Made by a program: the position numbers and the translations under genes. Source: Algoriphagus yeomjeoni (GTDB lineage: Bacteria > Bacteroidota > Bacteroidia > Cytophagales > Cyclobacteriaceae). Taken from it: a stretch of 64,000 nucleotides of DNA. The number at the start of each line of letters is the position of its first letter. The stretch's first letter is position 1. The notes beneath the pieces were generated by a model. The model made no database searches. It was not told the DNA's origin and worked only from the letters and a program-made list of their open reading frames with translations. The stretch is from NCBI RefSeq assembly GCF_003259505.1, contig NZ_QLLK01000009.1, forward strand, positions 62,001 through 126,000. Direction: 5' to 3'. Of this stretch, positions 60,402-64,000 are shown in pieces.

Positions 60402-61475
60402 ATGGGTAAAAGAGATTGGTCCTGGGCGATTCTTGGAGTTATTGCTTTGGGAATACGTTATTTGGCGGCTCAAAATCCTGAAGCAACTGACGATATTTAT
60501 TCTAGAATTTTCTTTCCGGGAATCCGGAATGTAATTGATATGACGCTGGGAAGAATGCCTTTTCCCAGCGTCTATTTGTTTATCCTTTCGGTGATGCTGA
60601 TCATCGGGATTTATATTTTTAAGCTTCGCAAAAAAGTAGGTTGGAGAAATAGAGTCTTATATTCCTCTCGAGCTTTGACAAATGGCCTTGGGGCCCTGAT
60701 TTTCTTCTTTCTGTTTCTTTGGGGTTTCAATTATCAGCGGACACCTATAGTGGAGCAACTCGGACTAAGTCCACGCGCCATGAACTTGGAGGAATTGCAA
60801 AATGAAGTTCTCATTACTCAGCGCTTGGCACAACAATACAGGAACTCGATCACTCAGGATACTGCTGCTATTGAAAGTATTTTGGCTTATCCAGAGCTGG
60901 AAAAATTGGTGAGAGCTAACATTGCCGACAACCTAGACATGCTTGGATTGAATTTTACTGGGCGACCCCGAACCAAGCTTTTTCCTCCCCCTGGATTTAT
61001 GAGGAAAATGGGTATCCTAGGAATCTATTTTCCTTTTACTGGCGAAAGTTATATAGACCCTACGCTGCACGCCTTAGAACAACCTTTTACTGTCGCCCAT
61101 GAAATGGCGCATAGTTATGGTGTGACTGACGAAGGAGAGGCAAACTTTATCGCTTGGGTAATCTGCACCAATAGCGAAGATCAATTACTTCGGTATTCAG
61201 GTCAGCTGAGGTTGCTGATGTATCAGATCCGGGATTATTATAGAATGGCACCTGAAGACTACAGAGAGTGGCTTAAAAATCTAGATCCTGGAATCAAAAA
61301 CGACATGATGTCCATCAAGCGAAACAGTGATTCAATTCAGGCATTTTCATTAGAGATAAGTAGAAAAACTAACGACGTGTTTCTAAAAACTCAAGGCGTC
61401 AAAGCTGGGATAAATAGTTATCAGCAGCTTCCTAAGTTGGCATTTGCATGGAGGGAGCGGATGAATAATTTATAA
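60402..61475 (+). CDS. DUF3810 family membrane protein with HExxH motif
   Basis: A 357-residue protein starting at ATG 60402 (MGKRDWSWAIL). A TTG three codons earlier is possible. Three membrane helices (about 8-25, 55-75 and 90-110) precede a soluble domain with HEMAH (within FTVAHEMAHSYGVTDEGEANF), a zinc-peptidase-like motif. DUF3810 is found in Bacteroidota and Firmicutes; its function is unknown. A long perfect hairpin lies inside the coding sequence at 60542-60572. A terminator follows at 61497. Confidence 0.85.
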   Translation: MGKRDWSWAILGVIALGIRYLAAQNPEATDDIYSRIFFPGIRNVIDMTLGRMPFPSVYLFILSVMLIIGIYIFKLRKKVGWRNRVLYSSRALTNGLGALIFFFLFLWGFNYQRTPIVEQLGLSPRAMNLEELQNEVLITQRLAQQYRNSITQDTAAIESILAYPELEKLVRANIADNLDMLGLNFTGRPRTKLFPPPGFMRKMGILGIYFPFTGESYIDPTLHALEQPFTVAHEMAHSYGVTDEGEANFIAWVICTNSEDQLLRYSGQLRLLMYQIRDYYRMAPEDYREWLKNLDPGIKNDMMSIKRNSDSIQAFSLEISRKTNDVFLKTQGVKAGINSYQQLPKLAFAWRERMNNL

Positions 61476-61496
61476 GGTTAAGCTAGCTGATTTTAT

Positions 61497-61521
61497 AAAG
61501 CTTTGTAAGCAAGCTTTTTTA
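61497..61521 (+). terminator. Terminator of the DUF3810 gene
   Basis: A 7 bp stem (AAAGCTT with AAGCTTT) has a 7 nt loop and is followed by T residues. Confidence 0.7.
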
Positions 61522-61609
61522 TAAAAATTCTATAGTTTTTATGATGCGAGTTATTGGGTTTCGCCATCTGATTCCTATATCGCAAAACCACTTAGTATAA
61601 GGCGGAAAT

Positions 61610-62521
61610 TCAAGGTTGAACTATTTTCTTTCTATTTCCGAACCAAACACCAATAATCACTGCCACGATCCCAACATAATGACCGAAAAGGAGCACTTCT
61701 CCATCAAGCACTCCCCAGAAGATTGCCACAATTGGGATAAGATACGTAACTGATGATGCAAAAACAGGTGTGGCGGTCTTTACCATCACGTTGAAAATGA
61801 TCAAGGCAATAGCTGTTCCCATCACTCCCAGTAATGTGATATAACCCAAGGCAGGCAATGCACCTTCGATATTTACGACCTTATAAGAAAACTGAGTGCC
61901 GGCCATTAAATAGAGTAATGCGACAGGCAAAACCATTATTAATGAAATAGCTGTGATCTCAATCGGCTTTAATTTTTGAAAGCGGTATTTGATGATATTC
62001 AGGTTAAATCCATAGCAAATACAAGCTAAAATCACAAAGAAAGCATAGGCGTTGATATCAGTAAATGCTCCAAATCCAGAACCTTCTTTAACAGTAACCA
62101 AAATAAAAACCCCTACGAAAGCAATGGCAAGGCCTATTCCATTTCTGCGAGTGATTTTAGACTGGAAAAACAATGCACCAATCACAACCACTGCAAGAGG
62201 AGTGAGTGCATTCAAAACACCAGTTAGGGAGCTACTGAGTTGAGTTTGTGCTTTTGCAAAAAGAAAAGCAGGGATGAAACTTCCGACAAGACCTACGATT
62301 ATCAAATTTTTGATCTGAGTTTTATCAAGATTTTTGAGCCTTGGAATAGAAAGTGGTAACAAGAAAGTGGCGGCCGCGACTATTCTATAGGCTCCCACTT
62401 CTCCAGGTGAAAAAACTTCCAGGCCTCTTTTGATTAGAATAAATGAACTGCCCCAGATCAAGGATAGTAGAATTAGTAAACCCCAGTTTTTAAGGTTGCC
62501 GTCGTTGGTGGTAGTTGACAT
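61610..62521 (-). CDS. EamA/DMT-family transporter
   Basis: From the Met at 62521 (MSTTTNDGNLKNWGL) the product has 303 residues and about ten membrane helices in two EamA repeats. The first repeat starts LLILLSLIWGSSFILIKRGLEVFSP. The middle of the first repeat holds LTPLAVVVIGALFF. The second repeat begins near INAYAFFVILACICYGFN. Such proteins export amino acids or metabolites; the substrate is unknown. The frame is open 23 codons further to 62590, but that part overlaps a repeat and lacks family similarity. Confidence 0.88.
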   Translation of the reverse strand: MSTTTNDGNLKNWGLLILLSLIWGSSFILIKRGLEVFSPGEVGAYRIVAAATFLLPLSIPRLKNLDKTQIKNLIIVGLVGSFIPAFLFAKAQTQLSSSLTGVLNALTPLAVVVIGALFFQSKITRRNGIGLAIAFVGVFILVTVKEGSGFGAFTDINAYAFFVILACICYGFNLNIIKYRFQKLKPIEITAISLIMVLPVALLYLMAGTQFSYKVVNIEGALPALGYITLLGVMGTAIALIIFNVMVKTATPVFASSVTYLIPIVAIFWGVLDGEVLLFGHYVGIVAVIIGVWFGNRKKIVQP

Positions 62522-62549
62522 TTGAGGAAATTGAGAAGTGGTAAGGTAG

Positions 62550-62595
62550 GGAAGGTGGTAAAGTTGCAGTTTACCTTCCAACTTTACCACCTTCC
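62550..62595. repeat. 17 bp inverted repeat between dusB and the EamA gene
   Basis: GGAAGGTGGTAAAGTTG (62550-62566) is perfectly complementary to 62579-62595 with a 12 nt loop. There is no T-tract on the minus strand. Similar words occur near 48242-48313. Confidence 0.85.
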
Positions 62596-62614
62596 AACTT
62601 TTTAACTATTTCTT

Positions 62615-63604
62615 CTAAAAAACATGATCTGCGTAGACGTCAGAAACCTGATTCAGGATATCGCAAACATGCTCATAAGTTTCTGCAGTAACCATCTCAG
62701 CTCTATACTGTTTGAAATTTGGCATACCGCGGAAATAATTAGTGTAGTGTCTCCTCATTTCAAGAATGCCAAGTTTAGGGCCTTTCCACTGAACTGAAAA
62801 GTCTAAGTGCTTCTTTGCGACAGCAATCCTTTCGTCCAACCCTGGAGCAGCGAGTTTTTCTCCTGTGGCAAGGAAATGCTTGATTTCATTGAATATCCAC
62901 GGATATCCTATGGATGCTCTGCCGATCATCATTCCATCGACGTTGTATTTATTCTTGTATTCCTGCGCTTTCTCCGGTGTATCTATATCTCCATTTCCAA
63001 AGACTGGAATGTGTAAGCGTGGGTTGTCTTTGACCAGATTCAAATAACTCCAGTCGGCTTCGCCTTTGTACATTTGAGCTCTAGTGCGCGCATGAATGCT
63101 GATTGCTTGGATTCCTACATCTTGAAGACGTTCAGCGACTTCTACTATACGAATGGTGTTTTGGTCCCAGCCGAGTCTAGTCTTCACAGTGACGGGGATA
63201 TTCACAGCTTTTACGATCTCAGCGGTCATGGAGACCATTTTGTCGATATCCAGAAGAATCCCGGCTCCTGCGCCCTTGCAGGCTACTTTGTTCACAGGAC
63301 AGCCATAATTGATATCTAAAATATCCGGCTTAGCTTCTTCTACGATAGCTGCTGCTTCACGCATGGAATCAATTTCATTTCCGAAAATTTGAATCCCAAT
63401 AGGCTTCTCATAATCGAAAATATCGAGCTTAGCCACACTTTTGGCAGCATCACGAATCAATCCCTCTGAGCTGATAAATTCTGTGTACATGAGGTCTGCA
63501 CCGTTTTGTTTGCATACTGCTCTGAACGGCGGATCACTCACATCTTCCATCGGTGCAAGCAACAATGGGAAGTCTCCTAACTCCAAGTTTCCTATCTTAA
63601 CCAC
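62615..63604 (-). CDS. dusB: tRNA-dihydrouridine synthase DusB
   Basis: A 329-residue FMN enzyme that reduces uridine in tRNA. Landmarks are LLAPMEDVSDPPFRAVCKQNGADLMYTEF (near the start), DINYGCPVNKVACKGAGAGIL with the active-site Cys, TVKTRLGWD, SIHARTRAQMYKGEADW and GNGDI. It is divergent from the CPBP-like gene across only 37 bp. Confidence 0.95.
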   Translation of the reverse strand: MVKIGNLELGDFPLLLAPMEDVSDPPFRAVCKQNGADLMYTEFISSEGLIRDAAKSVAKLDIFDYEKPIGIQIFGNEIDSMREAAAIVEEAKPDILDINYGCPVNKVACKGAGAGILLDIDKMVSMTAEIVKAVNIPVTVKTRLGWDQNTIRIVEVAERLQDVGIQAISIHARTRAQMYKGEADWSYLNLVKDNPRLHIPVFGNGDIDTPEKAQEYKNKYNVDGMMIGRASIGYPWIFNEIKHFLATGEKLAAPGLDERIAVAKKHLDFSVQWKGPKLGILEMRRHYTNYFRGMPNFKQYRAEMVTAETYEHVCDILNQVSDVYADHVF

Positions 63605-63613
63605 TTCTTATTT

Positions 63614-63621
63614 TAAATTTG
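63614..63621 (+). promoter_or_regulatory. Candidate -7 box before the final gene
   Basis: TAAATTTG fits TAnnTTTG perfectly; a TTTC lies a little further than usual upstream. The start site would be near 63628, about 14 nt before the start codon. Confidence 0.45.
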
Positions 63622-63641
63622 CGCGTAAATTTACCTCAATT

Positions 63642-64000
63642 ATGGAGATATACGAAACGGAATCAGAAATTGCCAAGAGAAAGAGTTGGCTTTTGTCCTT
63701 GATAGTCATTGTTTTAGTAGGATTAGGTGTTTTGATAGTACTACAGGTAGTGGCGCTGGCAATTGCTCCATTCCTATTTAATATCACCATGGAAGAGATA
63801 ATTGGTCTTATGACTGGTGATTATTCTCCTCCAAATGGGCGGATGGCCATGTATTTTGTACAGGGATTAGGTTCTGGAATAGGATTCTGGTTAGCAGCTT
63901 ATGTAGTCATGCATTTTATTGATAAAGCAGATTTGCATTGGGAAATTCAGTTGCCAAGGTTTAATGCCAAAGGTGCAGGTTTGGTTTTTCTGATCGCTAT
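63642..64000 (+). CDS. CPBP-type intramembrane protease-like protein, 3' end missing
   Basis: The reading frame starts ATG at 63642 (MEIYETESEIAKRKSWLLSL) and is open to the window end, 119 codons seen. There is a membrane helix at about 18-44 (LLSLIVIVLVGLGVLIVLQVVALAIAP written in parts here: LSLIVIVLVGLGVLIVL), then FVQGLGSGIGFWLAAYVVMHF as a second. The pattern of N-terminal helices resembles Bacteroidota CPBP-family intramembrane glutamic peptidases (EExxxR motif lies further on, not visible). The family call is tentative. Confidence 0.65.
   Translation, partial: MEIYETESEIAKRKSWLLSLIVIVLVGLGVLIVLQVVALAIAPFLFNITMEEIIGLMTGDYSPPNGRMAMYFVQGLGSGIGFWLAAYVVMHFIDKADLHWEIQLPRFNAKGAGLVFLIA

Noticed and set aside
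62550..62595. Terminator of dusB
   Set aside because: The stem is strong but no T-tract follows on the minus strand.

Overview
The window is a contiguous stretch of chromosome from a member of the Bacteroidota, most likely a Cytophagales / Cyclobacteriaceae (Algoriphagus-like) bacterium. This is inferred from the gene families: a TonB-dependent receptor with a carboxypeptidase-like N-terminal domain, type IX secretion relatives (PorT, PorE-like OmpA/TPR protein), DUF4252, DUF3810, DUF5606, a YpdA-type reductase and an FtsZ with a long Pro/Glu-rich tail. Promoters of the Bacteroidota type (TTTG, about 19 nt, TAnnTTTG) are also present. No complete phage, CRISPR array or rRNA operon is present. 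The only tRNA seen is tRNA-Phe(GAA).

Layout. 1-2.5 kb: end of a secreted M14 carboxypeptidase and a small exported protein with a strong promoter and a structured leader. 3-5.2 kb (minus): an ECF sigma / anti-sigma / DUF4252 / DUF4252 cassette. 5.2-11 kb: a miniature transposon, tRNA-Phe, two Fe-S redox proteins, a small conserved protein and a PorE-like lipoprotein. 11-14 kb (minus): YpdA, NRDE protein, old yellow enzyme. 14.3-16.8 kb: a BlaI/BlaR1-type regulatory pair with three palindromic operators and an unusual repeat-rich sensor tail. 16.9-19.5 kb (minus): ATP-dependent DNA ligase and its partner exonuclease. 19.9 kb: CsbD.

20.5-36 kb is the division and cell wall (dcw) cluster: mraZ, rsmH, ftsL, ftsI, murE, mraY, murD, ftsW, murG, murC, ftsQ, ftsA, ftsZ. 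Most of it is packed with 0-5 nt gaps or 4 nt overlaps, so it probably behaves as one long transcript that starts at the MraZ boxes. It makes lipid II (MurE, MraY, MurD, MurG, MurC), the septal synthase pair (FtsW/FtsI) and the divisome scaffold (FtsL, FtsQ, FtsA, FtsZ). murF, ddl and murB are not in the cluster. murG lacks an ordinary start codon at the expected place.

36-47 kb is a looser region: FMN reductase, purine nucleoside phosphorylase, an atypical zinc-ribbon SDR, a TonB receptor, lipoproteins, a hydrolase-TPR protein that has lost its nucleophile, a GH16-like enzyme and a solitary contractile-tail sheath protein. 47-64 kb is mainly housekeeping: xerD, aroQ, aminotransferase, marC, rnhA, engB, ubiE, porT, an SDR, a VanX-type dipeptidase, a ThuA protein, a NifU-type scaffold, DUF3810, an EamA transporter, dusB, and the start of a CPBP-like membrane protein cut by the window edge.

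The most interesting items are three. First, a previously unnamed MITE-like family is present in three copies; two have 8 bp target duplications. Second, a REP-palindrome array surrounds a RAYT transposase gene that carries an in-frame amber stop. Third, the BlaI/BlaR1 pair has five 18-residue repeats in place of a beta-lactam sensor. An orphan tail sheath gene is also worth following.
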